Positions 1 to 8,157 are shown, counted from the stretch's first letter. The stretch is 64,000 nt of DNA from Actinomycetota bacterium (GCA_009702325.1 WLID01000001.1:62001-126000); one strand, 5' to 3'. The notes: a model not told the origin generated them from the sequence alone. Made by a program: numbers and translations.

Positions 1-321
1 GGAGTGGTCGCCTCCGAGCACCAGGGGGATGAGGTTGGCGGTGGCGGCGTCGTTGACGAGGTTTGCGACGCGCCCGCAGGTCTCTTTGATTTGGGCGAGG
101 TAGCGAGCGTTCTGGCTGCCTGCTTCAGTTGCTTCAGCGACGGCGACGGTGACGTCGCCCCAGTCGGCGCAGTGGAGGCCGAGGCTTTCGACGCGTTCTT
201 TGAGTCCTGCGTACCGGATGGCGGAGGGGCCCATGTCGACGCCGCGGCGGCCGGCGCCAAGGTCAAGTCCGGCGCCGATGACGGCGACGCCGCGCGGGTG
301 TGGGTGTGGGTGTTCGCTCAT
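1..321 (-). CDS. Arginase/agmatinase-family ureohydrolase, N-terminal part
   Basis: The first 107 residues of a minus-strand gene that runs off the left edge are visible, beginning at ATG 319-321. The N-terminus has a His/Pro-rich start, then GVDMGPSAIRYAG and, at the edge, PLVLGGDHS. These are the N-terminal ureohydrolase signatures; GGDHS carries the first manganese-ligand histidine. Arginases hydrolyse arginine to ornithine and urea, but family members also use agmatine, guanidinobutyrate or formiminoglutamate, and the specificity region lies outside the window. The gene is divergent from the cupin gene. A TAGCCT box 8 nt upstream of the start suggests a leaderless mRNA. Family is secure; substrate is unknown. 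Confidence 0.85.
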   Translation of the reverse strand, partial: MSEHPHPHPRGVAVIGAGLDLGAGRRGVDMGPSAIRYAGLKERVESLGLHCADWGDVTVAVAEATEAGSQNARYLAQIKETCGRVANLVNDAATANLIPLVLGGDHS

Positions 322-329
322 CGCGGGCA

Positions 330-357
330 AGGCTACTCCTCTGAGGGCGGCTATCGT
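330..357. promoter_or_regulatory. Divergent leaderless-type promoters (arginase / cupin)
   Basis: The 44-bp gap between two divergent starts holds two -10-like boxes. TAGCCT (minus strand, 335-330) ends 8 nt before the arginase ATG, and TATCGT (plus strand, 352-357) ends 8 nt before the cupin ATG. There is no room for Shine-Dalgarno leaders, so both mRNAs probably start at or next to the start codon. No convincing -35 hexamer is seen. Prediction only. Confidence 0.5.
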
Positions 358-365
358 GCGCCGGG

Positions 366-818
366 ATGGAGACACGTGCTGCGGAGATCGTTGAGTTGCT
401 CGGTTTGGAGCCGTTGCCGCATGAGGGTGGGCTGTTTGCGCAGACGCTTGTTGATCCGTATTCGACTGCGATCTACTACATGACGGAGCCGGGTCAGTTT
501 TCGGCGTTGCATCGGTTGGATGCGACGGAGGTGTTTCACCATTACGCGGGTGCGTCGGCGAAGATGCTGTTGCTTTTCCCGGATGGTCGTGTGTCGGAAC
601 CGGTGCTCGGCAAGGACTTTGCTGCGGGTGAGCGGCCGCAGGTGATTGTTCCGGCGGGGGTGTGGCAGGGTACGTCGACGCTTGGTGATTGGTCGTTGCT
701 TGGCACGACAATGGCGCCTGGGTTTACGTGGGACGGGTTCGAGCTTGGCGAGGCGGTGTCGTTGATGCGCGATTGGCCTTCGGCGGCTTCGCGGATTCGG
801 GAGTTGACCCGCGCGTGA
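366..818 (+). CDS. Cupin-superfamily protein (DUF985 / cupin_5)
   Basis: A 150-residue protein matching the whole length of the DUF985 cupin family. Recognisable parts are the helical start EIVELLGLEPLPHEGG, the strand AIYYMTE, SALHRLDATEVFHHYAG (putative metal-binding histidines and glutamate) and the second cupin motif PAGVWQGT. The enzymatic role of this family is not established, although some members are described as sugar-epimerase-like cupins. The last base of the stop region overlaps the GTG of the downstream SDR gene (GTGA), so the two are probably translationally coupled. The start follows a TATCGT box by 8 nt. Confidence 0.8.
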   Translation: METRAAEIVELLGLEPLPHEGGLFAQTLVDPYSTAIYYMTEPGQFSALHRLDATEVFHHYAGASAKMLLLFPDGRVSEPVLGKDFAAGERPQVIVPAGVWQGTSTLGDWSLLGTTMAPGFTWDGFELGEAVSLMRDWPSAASRIRELTRA

Positions 819-1603
819 GCGAACCCGTGTCGGTGCCGCCGGTCGCAGGACTGCTGTCGCTTGACGGTCATGTTGCGGTTGTGACGGGTGCGAGCCAGGG
901 GATCGGTGCTGCGATTGCGGTTCGGCTTGCCGAGGCGGGGGCGTCGGTGGTGCTCGGTCAGCGTGCTGACGCGTCGGCGGTTGTTTCACTGATCGAGGAG
1001 CGGGGCGGCCGCGCGGGGTCGGTGTCGACCGATCTCTCGGTCGTGGGTGATGCGGAGACGTTGCTTGGTGAAGCGCGTGCGCGCTTTGGCACGCCAACGA
1101 TCCTCGTGAATAACGCGGCGTCACAGCCTGTGAAGTCGTTTGTGGACTTGACGGAGTCCGATTGGGACGATGTGTTTCGGACGAACGTGACCGGTGCCGC
1201 TGCGACGCTCGCTGCGTTTGCGCGCCTTCGGATTGCGGAGGGTGGTGGTGGCGCCGTAGTGAATATCGGTTCGATCGAGGGTCTGCGGCCGGCGGTGGGG
1301 CACGTGCATTACGCGGCGTCGAAGGCGGCGCTGGCGCAGCTGACGCGCGGTGCCGCGTTGGAGCTTGGCCCCCATGCGATTCGGGTGAATCTCGTCGCCC
1401 CAGGGCTGACGTGGTCGCCGACGCTTGAGGCGACCTGGCCGGAGGGCGTTGCCCGGTGGCTGGACGCGGTTGCGCTTGGCAGGTTGGGGATGCCGAGCGA
1501 TGTAGCTGACGCTGTGCTCTTCCTTGCGTCTGATGCGGCGCGGTTCGTAACCGGGGTCGAACTACCGGTTGACGGTGGTGTGCTCGCCCGACCTGCGTTT
1601 TAG
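815..1603 (+). CDS. SDR-family oxidoreductase
   Basis: Classical short-chain dehydrogenase of 262 residues. I place the start at GTG 815, which overlaps the cupin stop as GTGA; an in-frame ATG at 689 would overlap the cupin gene by 130 bp and adds unrelated sequence. Visible motifs are the Rossmann signature TGASQGIG, NNAA, the catalytic Ser (IGSIEGL) and YAASK, and a C-terminal VDGG. It resembles 3-oxoacyl-ACP or glucose/sorbitol-type dehydrogenases, but a true FabG is encoded at 43184, so this one probably serves another NAD(P)H-dependent alcohol/ketone step. The substrate cannot be read from sequence. Confidence 0.85.
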   Translation: MSEPVSVPPVAGLLSLDGHVAVVTGASQGIGAAIAVRLAEAGASVVLGQRADASAVVSLIEERGGRAGSVSTDLSVVGDAETLLGEARARFGTPTILVNNAASQPVKSFVDLTESDWDDVFRTNVTGAAATLAAFARLRIAEGGGGAVVNIGSIEGLRPAVGHVHYAASKAALAQLTRGAALELGPHAIRVNLVAPGLTWSPTLEATWPEGVARWLDAVALGRLGMPSDVADAVLFLASDAARFVTGVELPVDGGVLARPAF

Positions 1604-1637
1604 GTGCCTCTCAGCCGCTGAATCTGTCACGGACGGC

Positions 1638-1669
1638 TAGACTGCCGAAGCCCTGAAGCCAATTCAGGG
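1638..1669 (+). promoter_or_regulatory. tRNA-Phe promoter -10 box and leader hairpin
   Basis: A -10-like TAGACT lies at 1638-1643, inside GCTAGACTG; the same 9-mer recurs upstream of gyrB. Just after the expected transcription start is a perfect 7-bp hairpin, CCCTGAA/TTCAGGG with a 5-nt loop (1651-1669), followed by the tRNA at 1677. No U-tract follows, so it is not a terminator. It may be a processing signal or only structure in the precursor leader. Confidence 0.45.
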
Positions 1670-1676
1670 CTGGCAA

Positions 1677-1749
1677 GGCGGGGTAGCTCAGTTGGTAGAG
1701 CACACGGCTGAAAACCGTGGTGTCGCCGGTTCAAGTCCGGCCCTCGCCA
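1677..1749 (+). tRNA. tRNA-Phe (GAA)
   Basis: The full cloverleaf can be folded. The acceptor stem GGCGGGG pairs with CCTCGCC (one G-U pair), the D arm is TAGCTCAGTTGGTAGAGCA, the anticodon stem CACGG/CCGTG encloses CTGAAAA with anticodon GAA at 1710-1712, and the T arm is GCCGG-TTCAAGT-CCGGC. The discriminator is A and CCA is not encoded. It lies 73 bp after the SDR gene with its own promoter-like box. Confidence 0.95.
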
Positions 1750-1774
1750 CTCTGTTCGACGTAGACGGCGCCCG

Positions 1775-2242
1775 TTACGGGCAGCCGCCGGCCTTGTAGG
1801 TCTTGTAGTCCGACGTGGTCATCGCGCGGGTCCAGGTCGTTCCTGTCCAGTAGGCGTACACGGTGACTTCGGTTGCGAGGTCTTCTGTTGAGCCGGAGGT
1901 GGAGAAGATGACTGCGAGCTTGACGCGGTCGACGACGGCTGAGCCGAGGAGCGGCAGCGTTGCTGGTGTGCTGATCACACCTTCGGACTCGACGGCTTTG
2001 ACCTTGATCTTGAGGCCTTGTGCGTTCTTCTTTTCGCAGGCGATGAAGCGTTCGCGCGAGACGACCTGCTTGTAGGCCGGATGGTAGGCGTCCCATTGGG
2101 CGCCGAAGTTGCCGCCGAGGGTTGCTTTCACGAGTGCCACGGCGAATGGGGCTGGTGTCGGGATCGTCTTTGCCGATCCTCCTGCAACAACGGAGAGGGC
2201 GGCGATCGTGACGGCCGTTAGCGCGGCGAGTGTGCGTGTCAC
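1775..2242 (-). CDS. Small secreted protein of unknown function
   Basis: A 155-residue protein starting with GTG. The N-terminus MTRTLAALTAVTIAALSVVAGGSAK is a signal peptide with Arg, a hydrophobic core and an SxA-like cleavage region. The mature part has the pattern of small NTF2/lumazine-like secreted actinobacterial proteins (FAVALVKATLGGNF, DAYHPAYKQVVSRERFIACEKK), ending in a strand-rich half with YAYWTGTTWTRAMT. Two cysteines (about residue 90 and near the C-terminus) could pair. No enzymatic motif is recognisable. A TATCCT box lies 7 nt upstream of the GTG, so the mRNA is probably leaderless. Confidence 0.6.
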   Translation of the reverse strand: MTRTLAALTAVTIAALSVVAGGSAKTIPTPAPFAVALVKATLGGNFGAQWDAYHPAYKQVVSRERFIACEKKNAQGLKIKVKAVESEGVISTPATLPLLGSAVVDRVKLAVIFSTSGSTEDLATEVTVYAYWTGTTWTRAMTTSDYKTYKAGGCP

Positions 2243-2284
2243 GGGGGCCAGGATAGCCCGTATCCGTGAAGAGTCGGTATGGAT

Positions 2285-3088
2285 TTAGCTGATTGGGCTG
2301 AGGTGGACGGTTGTGCCCGGCCCACAGCCGGTGTGCTCTCGTGCGCTGCCGCCGTTGACCGCAACAGCGATCGCGCCGTACGAATCTTCGAGGAGGATGA
2401 GCTCTCCGGCTGCGACGTCGGCGAACGTGGTGCCGATCGGGACGCGGTCGCTGATCGCGCCGGCGCGGAGCGTCGCATGATCATCTGCAATCCCCGCCGC
2501 GGCGAGGTCGGCACGGGAGATGTTGAGCCCGAGGTTCCCAAAGCGATCGACGTCGAGGACGGTGGCGTGAAGGGTGCCGTTGTGATGCGTGGGTGTTGGC
2601 GGGTCGCAGCGAACGAGTGACTCAGGCGGCACTGCGTCGCCGAGCTCGAAGAGCGGTACGCCGCCTGCGAGGTGCGCGGCGACGGGCGAGAAGATGTCAC
2701 GGGCATGGAAAGTCCGCGACACCGGAGCCAGGTGGTAGCGCTCGTTCGTGAGCTCCACCGCACCGGAGACGCCCGCCAGTTCGGCGGCCTTGATCAGCAA
2801 GCCGTTGTCGGGACCAACGAGCACCCGGTTGTCGAGGGTCGAGACGGCGATCGCACGACGGGTGCTTCCGACCCCGGGATCGACGACGGCCACGTGAACG
2901 CCAGCAGGGATGTAGGGCAGCGTCCGAGCCAAGACCAGCGATCCTTGAAGAACGGCTTGTGGCGCGATGCCGTGGGTCAGATCGATCACGCGGGTCTGTG
3001 GTGCGATCCTCGCGATCACCCCTTTGCAGACCCCCACGAAGTCGTCCTCTAACCCAAAGTCGGTGAGCAACGTGATCGTGTCGAACAA
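2285..3088 (-). CDS. SAM hydroxide adenosyltransferase (SAM hydrolase, DUF62 family)
   Basis: A 267-residue full-length member of the fluorinase/chlorinase-related family that splits S-adenosylmethionine with water to adenosine and methionine. Recognisable motifs are LLTDFGLEDDFVG, IDLTHGI, VDPGVGSTRRAI, VGPDNGLL and the C-terminal DRFGNLGLN. The hydrolase class is distinguished by a conserved Asp-Arg-His set, and SRTFHARDIFSP fits it. It starts with TTG, 3 nt after the hemD stop, so it is the last gene of the heme/cytochrome operon. A role in removing SAM or damaged (R,S)-SAM for methyl-using pathways is plausible but inferred. Confidence 0.85.
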   Translation of the reverse strand: MFDTITLLTDFGLEDDFVGVCKGVIARIAPQTRVIDLTHGIAPQAVLQGSLVLARTLPYIPAGVHVAVVDPGVGSTRRAIAVSTLDNRVLVGPDNGLLIKAAELAGVSGAVELTNERYHLAPVSRTFHARDIFSPVAAHLAGGVPLFELGDAVPPESLVRCDPPTPTHHNGTLHATVLDVDRFGNLGLNISRADLAAAGIADDHATLRAGAISDRVPIGTTFADVAAGELILLEDSYGAIAVAVNGGSAREHTGCGPGTTVHLSPIS

Positions 3089-3091
3089 GCC

Positions 3092-3730
3092 CTACCGCTC
3101 CTCGGCGAAGCGCACGACCGCGCCAACAAGGCCGTCAAGGTCATGCGTGGCAGCTTCGTGTGCGACGGTGAGTCCGACGGAGCCGGCGACCTTCGTTGTC
3201 TCCGGCCCGATCGATACGGCGGGGGCGGCCCCACCGATCCATGCGTAGGCGCGTGCGGCGGAGCCGGATGCGAGCACGACAACATCGCCGGCTGGCGGAT
3301 CGGGGGTCAGCAGCACCGTTCGGTAGAGCGGCACGTAGTCGGCGCCAAGCGCGTCGATCGGGCCCCGCCGTGCGTTCTCGGCGGCCGCGAACAGCACCTT
3401 GCCTTCCGGCCGCGGAAATTCGGCGAGGAGCCCCTCCTGCGATGAGACGGTGGGAACGAAGGCGGGCTCGATGCCGTGGTGACGCAATGCCTCGGCCGTG
3501 CCCGGCCCAACAGCGGCGATGCGTGGCAGGTTGATCGCCCTTCGCGCGATCTCATCGGCACCGTTCGTGCTCGTCACGATCAGCCACTCGTACCCGGCGC
3601 AGTCGATCGGATCGTCGGAGGTACGTTCGATTTCGATCAGCGGGCACGGCACCACCTCGAACCCATGCGCTTCGAGCCGCTCGACGAGCGGGCCCGCCTG
3701 CGCACGAGGCCGGGTGACAATCACCTTCAC
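3092..3730 (-). CDS. hemD: Uroporphyrinogen-III synthase
   Basis: A 212-residue HemD, which cyclises hydroxymethylbilane to uroporphyrinogen III while inverting ring D. I start it at GTG 3728-3730, which overlaps the hemC stop as GTGA; a longer frame reaching 3904 only reads hemC out of frame. Family features are VIVTRPRAQAGPLVERLEAHG, PLIEIE, the VTSTNGAD turn, AAVGPGTAEAL, and the second-domain VLASGSAARAYAW and VSIGPETT. HemD sequences are poorly conserved, but position between hemC and a methyl-cycle gene makes the call firm. Confidence 0.9.
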   Translation of the reverse strand: MKVIVTRPRAQAGPLVERLEAHGFEVVPCPLIEIERTSDDPIDCAGYEWLIVTSTNGADEIARRAINLPRIAAVGPGTAEALRHHGIEPAFVPTVSSQEGLLAEFPRPEGKVLFAAAENARRGPIDALGADYVPLYRTVLLTPDPPAGDVVVLASGSAARAYAWIGGAAPAVSIGPETTKVAGSVGLTVAHEAATHDLDGLVGAVVRFAEER

Positions 3731-4563
3731 GCCGGGTGGCTCTCCAAGGCAGCAAGGAGCTGCAGGCCAAGCGCTGTCGGGTCGGCTCCTGTGAGGCGTT
3801 CCACCCAGGAGCCGTCCTCTGCCGCGACGAGGCCCGTGAGGACACCGCCGTCGTGGTGGGCGGCGACAGGGGCAAGACAGCCACCCCCGACTGCTGCGAC
3901 GCATGCGCGTTCGGCTTCCACGCGCCGACGTGTTTCGGCATCGTCAGCGTGGGCAACAATGTCTTCTTCGCCTGCGCGGACTTGGAGCGCCACGACCCCT
4001 TGCGCCGCCTCCGGCAGCATGATCGCTGGGGGGATCCGGAGCCCGATCTCACCATCGAGGCCGAGACGGTCGAGGCCTGCCGACGAGAGCACGAGTGCGT
4101 CGAGGCCGCGCTCCTTCGCCTTCCGTAGGCGGGTGTCGACATTGCCCCGTAGCGGCTCGACGGAGATGGTTGAGTCGAAGGCGAGAAGCTGGGCTCGCCG
4201 CCGAACCGATGCGGTGCCGATCCGCATTCCTGGCACAAGTGCGTCAGCCCCAATTAGCGCATCGCGAGGGTCGTCCCGTTCGAGGTACGCGCCCACGACG
4301 AGGCCGTCAGTGTCTGTCGAGGTCATGTCCTTCGCTGAGTGCACCGCAACGTCGATGCGTCCTTCAAGCAGAGCCTCTTCAATCTCTTTGACGAACACGC
4401 CGCGCTCGCCGATCTGCCCGAAGGGGCTCTTTCGATCGCGGTCGCCTGCGGTTGTCATCGGCACGATTGCAATCTGGTGACCGGCAGCCCGAAGGGCGGT
4501 CGCCGCGATCTCGGCCTGGACAAGCGCGAGCCTAGAGCCGCGTGACCCGATGCGAACGAGCAC
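3727..4563 (-). CDS. hemC: Porphobilinogen deaminase (hydroxymethylbilane synthase)
   Basis: A 278-residue HemC, which polymerises four porphobilinogens into hydroxymethylbilane on a dipyrromethane cofactor. Motifs are RIGSRGSRLAL, TTAGDRD, FVKEIEEALLEGRIDVAVHSAKD, the arginine-rich TASVRRRAQLL and LRGNVDTRLRK, and the cofactor-attaching cysteine in VGGGC. The usual KDLP appears as KDMTS. It starts at GTG with a purine-rich AGAAAGGTGG upstream. It is separated from hemA by 129 bp, the largest gap in this operon, and is coupled to hemD by a GTGA overlap. Confidence 0.95.
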   Translation of the reverse strand: MLVRIGSRGSRLALVQAEIAATALRAAGHQIAIVPMTTAGDRDRKSPFGQIGERGVFVKEIEEALLEGRIDVAVHSAKDMTSTDTDGLVVGAYLERDDPRDALIGADALVPGMRIGTASVRRRAQLLAFDSTISVEPLRGNVDTRLRKAKERGLDALVLSSAGLDRLGLDGEIGLRIPPAIMLPEAAQGVVALQVRAGEEDIVAHADDAETRRRVEAERACVAAVGGGCLAPVAAHHDGGVLTGLVAAEDGSWVERLTGADPTALGLQLLAALESHPA

Positions 4564-4692
4564 AGCGCACCACCTTTCTCAAGCCGACGCTCGGCCCGCA
4601 GGGACGAGGACGGACACGCACGCGGACAAATGCCGTCGGTGCCACGATGGGCAGCGGACGTGGCTGACGCAGCTCTCGCTTGTCGGAGGACG

Positions 4693-5889
4693 TCATCGGC
4701 CCTCTCCCAACCCGAAGAGGCGCCGTACGGCGTCGGCAAGCAGGGCGCCTTCGGGCTCGCCCGCAGCGTCTTTCAGCCGTACTGTCGGGAGATGGAGCAG
4801 CTTGTTCAGCAGTTGGCCGGTGGCGCGCTCCACGAGTTCGCGCTGTTCCGAGTTGAGTGTGCCGAGTCGATCAAGTTCTTCACTCCGGAGCTCCTCGGCG
4901 TGGGCCCGCAGCGCTGTGATCACGGGGACGGCATCGAGTGATGACTGCCACGCGCCAAAGCGGGCGGTCTCCTCGGCGACGAGACGTTCGGCCTGTTCTG
5001 CCTCGCGCCGCCGCACGCTGAGCGTCTCGGCAACGACGGCTTCGAGGTCATCGATGTCGTACAGGAAGCAGCCATCAAGCCCTTGTACGCCAGGGTCGAC
5101 GTCGCGTGGGACGGCAATGTCGATGAGGAACAGTGGGTTGTGCCGCTTGCCCGGAACGTCGCGCGCGTCGATCACGTGGTCGGGCGCGCCCGTCGACGAG
5201 AGCACCACGTCGACGTCACCGAGGTACTTCGCAAGTTCGTTGAGCCCGACGGGCGTGGCGCCGAACGCGGTGGCAACGCGCTCGGCGGCTTCAAAGCTTC
5301 GGTTGGCAACGTAGGCGATCGTCGCCCCACGGGTTGCAAGGTTGGAGGCGGCGAGTTCACCCATCCGACCTGCTCCAACAAGGAGTACCCGGCGGCCCGC
5401 GAGATCGCCGAACACCTGTTGCGCAAGCGCGGCGGCAGCTGACGGCACAGAGGCGGGACTCTCGCCGATCGCCGTCTCGGTGCGGACACGCTTTCCCACC
5501 TGGAGCGCCTGCCGGAAGAGCTTGTCGAGCAGCGGGCCCGGCTCGGCCGCTTCGTAGGCCGCTTTGACCTGGCCGAGGATCTCGCTTTCGCCGGGAACGA
5601 GCGAGTCGAGCCCGGCCGAGACGCGGAAGAGGTGCGCGGCGGCAGCCTCGCCGTGAAGACGGTAGGCCACGGTGGCGAGCGAGCCTCCCGCGAGCTCTTC
5701 GAGTGTCGCAAGAGCCGCTTCGTCGCTATCGCCTGCAAGGTAGAGCTCCGTGCGGTTGCAGGTCGAAAGACACACTGCGTCGCCAAGCCTGCGGGCCACT
5801 GCGGCGGCATCGTCGGGCTCGAGCGCAACGCGCTCGCGAACCTCGACTGGGGCGACGTGGTGCGAGATGCCAACGAGGGTCAAGCTCAC
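4693..5889 (-). CDS. hemA: Glutamyl-tRNA reductase
   Basis: A 398-residue HemA. It reduces the glutamate of Glu-tRNA(Glu) with NADPH to glutamate-1-semialdehyde, the first committed step of C5-pathway tetrapyrrole synthesis. Motifs are GISHHVAPVEVRER, the catalytic cysteine in STCNRTELY, the GESEILGQVKAAYEAA segment, GKRVRTETAIG and the NADPH site VLLVGAGRMGELAA. A C-terminal dimerisation helix follows. The start GTG overlaps the stop of the HemX/CcsA gene (GTGA), so heme synthesis is co-expressed with cytochrome maturation. hemB and hemL are not in this window. Confidence 0.95.
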   Translation of the reverse strand: MSLTLVGISHHVAPVEVRERVALEPDDAAAVARRLGDAVCLSTCNRTELYLAGDSDEAALATLEELAGGSLATVAYRLHGEAAAAHLFRVSAGLDSLVPGESEILGQVKAAYEAAEPGPLLDKLFRQALQVGKRVRTETAIGESPASVPSAAAALAQQVFGDLAGRRVLLVGAGRMGELAASNLATRGATIAYVANRSFEAAERVATAFGATPVGLNELAKYLGDVDVVLSSTGAPDHVIDARDVPGKRHNPLFLIDIAVPRDVDPGVQGLDGCFLYDIDDLEAVVAETLSVRRREAEQAERLVAEETARFGAWQSSLDAVPVITALRAHAEELRSEELDRLGTLNSEQRELVERATGQLLNKLLHLPTVRLKDAAGEPEGALLADAVRRLFGLGEGR

Positions 5890-6647
5890 GAGAGGTGCGT
5901 CCCTTCGAGCACAACACGCACGACGATCACGAGGGCGAACCCGACCAACGCAAACCGTGCGGCGTGGCGGCCCGTTGGCCGCATCACGAGGAATGAGGCG
6001 TAGAGCAGCCAGGTAAGGACGGTTGCGACCATCAGCGCGTCGACCCCGCCCCCGTTGCGCTGGAGGCGGGCAATGCCGACGATCAGACCGACCGTGAGGA
6101 ACGGAACGGCAACCGCGATCGTCCGCCGCATGAGTGCGTCGAGCGTTGCGAGCGGCGGCATTCGGAGCCGCAGAATGTCGGCCGCCCGACGCTTCAGACG
6201 TCGCTCTTCAAGCAGGTAGAGGCCGGCAAGCGCTGCCGCAAGGGTGAAGCCAGCGAATGCGGCAAGCACGCACCCGACGTGAAGCGTGAGGAAGAGGTTG
6301 CCGTAATGGGACTTCTGCCCTGAGCTCGTGCCACCCCCGACGCGCGCAACGAGAAACAGGATTGCAGCGAGCGGCATCACCGCGAGGCCAAGCAGCCGAT
6401 AGCGCGGCCGGCAGCCCCAGATCAGATATGTGCCGACAACGAACCACACGAACAGGTTGAGCGACCCCGCCCAGGTGCCCCACGGGAACCCTTCTGCGTG
6501 TGCAGCTTGGACGCTAAGCAGCGCGGTTTGGGCGAGCCATCCAAGCCGGACACCCCACGTTGCAAGCCGGTCGCCCCGTGGCGAGGCGTACGCAAGTGCC
6601 GCCTCGCCGTACCCGACGAGGACGGGCCAAAACAGCAGCTCAATCAT
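5886..6647 (-). CDS. HemX/CcsA-like cytochrome c assembly membrane protein
   Basis: A 253-residue protein with about eight hydrophobic helices. The start chosen is ATG 6645-6647 (MIELLFWPVLVGYGEAAL); the frame further upstream reads the small ccmD-like gene. The CcmC/CcsA superfamily signature appears as WGTWAGSLNLFVWF, followed by SHYGNLFLTLHVGCVLAAFAG with a conserved histidine. Directly upstream of hemA this matches Bacillus HemX, which influences HemA levels. A CcsB-type heme-handling role is the alternative. It overlaps hemA by 4 nt and the ccmD-like gene by 8 nt. Confidence 0.8.
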   Translation of the reverse strand: MIELLFWPVLVGYGEAALAYASPRGDRLATWGVRLGWLAQTALLSVQAAHAEGFPWGTWAGSLNLFVWFVVGTYLIWGCRPRYRLLGLAVMPLAAILFLVARVGGGTSSGQKSHYGNLFLTLHVGCVLAAFAGFTLAAALAGLYLLEERRLKRRAADILRLRMPPLATLDALMRRTIAVAVPFLTVGLIVGIARLQRNGGGVDALMVATVLTWLLYASFLVMRPTGRHAARFALVGFALVIVVRVVLEGTHLS

Positions 6648-6798
6648 CGGAGCGCTGACGCCCCGCGACCCGCTCGACCAGGTCGGCGACGTCGCGCTGG
6701 AGGCGCTGGAGCTTCGCCGCGATGATCCCCACGTAGGCGAGAACCCCGACAAAGACGACGAGGTAGGCGGCGGCGGTGTACTTCTCAGCTGGGCTCAT
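6640..6798 (-). CDS. CcmD-like single-span membrane protein
   Basis: A 52-codon gene starting at ATG 6796-6798 and ending in TGA 6640-6642. It reads MSPAEKYTAAAYLVVFVGVL, then AYVGIIAAKLQRLQRDVADL and a polar tail. It has one N-out hydrophobic helix (about residues 10-27) followed by an amphipathic, charged helix with the LQRLQRDV pattern. This is the CcmD architecture: a small protein that joins CcmABC and helps release holo-CcmE. Its start overlaps the ccmC stop by ATGA, and its stop overlaps the next gene. Size, topology and location support the call; sequence similarity in this family is always low. Confidence 0.75.
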   Translation of the reverse strand: MSPAEKYTAAAYLVVFVGVLAYVGIIAAKLQRLQRDVADLVERVAGRQRSDD

Positions 6799-7481
6799 GT
6801 GAGGAGCTCCTTCAGCTCGCGGATCCGGGTATCGAGTCGCTTACCCGCGAGCTCGAGCTGGTACAGGGTGACAAACAAAACGAGCATCGCGGCGAGGCAG
6901 ATGCAGAAGGTCGTCAGCATCGTTCCTGTCATCTGCGCCCCGCTCCGGGTGAAGACAACCGGGTGGATGAAGCTGTGCGAGAGACGGATTGCGAGGAACG
7001 AGACGGGGATCAGGACGACCCCGAAGAGCGCGTAGACGGCGCTCAGGTTCGCGCGCTGGGGGCCGGGATCAACCGAGTAGCGCAGCATGAAGTAGGCGCA
7101 GTAGAAGAGGAAGAGGACGAGGAAGAGCACGAGCTGGTCGTCGCTCCAAACCCACCAGACGCCCCACGAGATCTTTGCCCAGATCGACCCCGTGATCAGG
7201 GTCAAGGAGCCAAAGATCACGCCCTGATGGATCGCCACGTAACTTTCGAGGTCGGCGTTGGGATCGTCTTTCCACAAATGCCGGAGCGCCTTCCACGCAC
7301 CCCAGCCGAAGCACGCGTAGCCCGTCAGCGCGATCGGTACATGGAAGTAAAAGATGCGTTGCGAGAGCCCCTGGTCGGCGTCGCTCGGCGCCCAGAAAAA
7401 GACCGACACGATCGCGATGGCGAACATCGCGGTCGAAAATCCGACAAGTGCGGGCAGGGAGATGGCGCGTCGTGTGGTCAC
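6795..7481 (-). CDS. ccmC: Heme exporter/heme handling protein CcmC
   Basis: A 228-residue, six-helix member of the cytochrome c assembly family. The tryptophan-rich WWD signature is clear in WAKISWGVWWVWSDDQL, with flanking histidines (YFHVPIALTG, AIHQGVIFGS, LSHSFIHPVVF) that bind heme. CcmC presents heme to CcmE in System I maturation. The start at GTG 7481 is inferred from where homology begins; upstream codons are non-conserved. It lies 37 bp after ccmB. CcmE, CcmF and CcmH are not present in this window. Confidence 0.88.
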   Translation of the reverse strand: MTTRRAISLPALVGFSTAMFAIAIVSVFFWAPSDADQGLSQRIFYFHVPIALTGYACFGWGAWKALRHLWKDDPNADLESYVAIHQGVIFGSLTLITGSIWAKISWGVWWVWSDDQLVLFLVLFLFYCAYFMLRYSVDPGPQRANLSAVYALFGVVLIPVSFLAIRLSHSFIHPVVFTRSGAQMTGTMLTTFCICLAAMLVLFVTLYQLELAGKRLDTRIRELKELLT

Positions 7482-7518
7482 GTCGCCGTCAATCGTAGAC
7501 CGGCAGCGCGTTCCCGGC

Positions 7519-8157
7519 TCAGGCTTCCGCTGCGACGAAGTCGAATGCGGCCCAAGAGAGCAGCACAAAGACCGTGTCGTAGAGCGCGAGGAACAGGAGG
7601 AACTTCGGTCCGGCTGTGGCACTCGCACCGATGCCCCCGACGATCACCGGAATCGAAAGCGGCAGAAAGAGCAGGGGCTGGATCAGCTCACGAGCTCGGC
7701 CGGCAACCGCCATTGCCCCCGTCAGCGTGCCCACCGCGGCGATCCCGATATCCGCGAGAGCGACCGCCGCGACGGTCTTCAGGGTGAGGCCTGAGAAGAA
7801 CAGCGTGAAGGCCGGCAGGGCGACAACCTCCGCGATGCCAAGGAACGCGATCACCGCGATCGTCTTGCCAAGCCAGATCGTGCTGCGGTCGCACGGTGCC
7901 AACACGAGGGCGTCCATCAACCCCTGCTCGCGTTCGGGCACGAATGCTCGAGTGAGCCCAAGCAGCGACGTAAACACAATCGCGACCCAAAGGAGGCCGA
8001 GGGCGGCAACGTCGCTTGATCCCCGCGGGATCGCGAAGTGGAAGATCGTAAGAGCAGAGAGGACGAAGAGCAGCATCGCCGGGATCGTCTCTTTCGCCCG
8101 CAGCTCAAGCAGCAGATCTTTGCGCGTCAGAGCGGCAACATCGGAGAGGTACCTCAT
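7519..8157 (-). CDS. ccmB: Heme exporter ABC permease CcmB
   Basis: A 212-residue integral membrane protein with six predicted helices. It begins RYLSDVAALTRKDLLLELRAKE, the typical cytoplasmic start of CcmB, and contains FHFAIPRG and the family motif AFVPEREQGLMDALVLAP followed by RSTIWLGKT. CcmB is the membrane subunit driven by CcmA in releasing holo-CcmE. Its ATG overlaps the ccmA stop (ATGA), consistent with coupled synthesis of the two subunits. Confidence 0.9.
   Translation of the reverse strand: MRYLSDVAALTRKDLLLELRAKETIPAMLLFVLSALTIFHFAIPRGSSDVAALGLLWVAIVFTSLLGLTRAFVPEREQGLMDALVLAPCDRSTIWLGKTIAVIAFLGIAEVVALPAFTLFFSGLTLKTVAAVALADIGIAAVGTLTGAMAVAGRARELIQPLLFLPLSIPVIVGGIGASATAGPKFLLFLALYDTVFVLLSWAAFDFVAAEA

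Noticed and set aside
4540-4696. Small minus-strand frame (about 54 codons) in the hemA-hemC gap with an ATGA overlap
   Set aside because: The encoded sequence is Arg/Pro-rich without a recognisable motif and overlaps hemC by about 30 nt. I leave the 129-bp gap without a gene.
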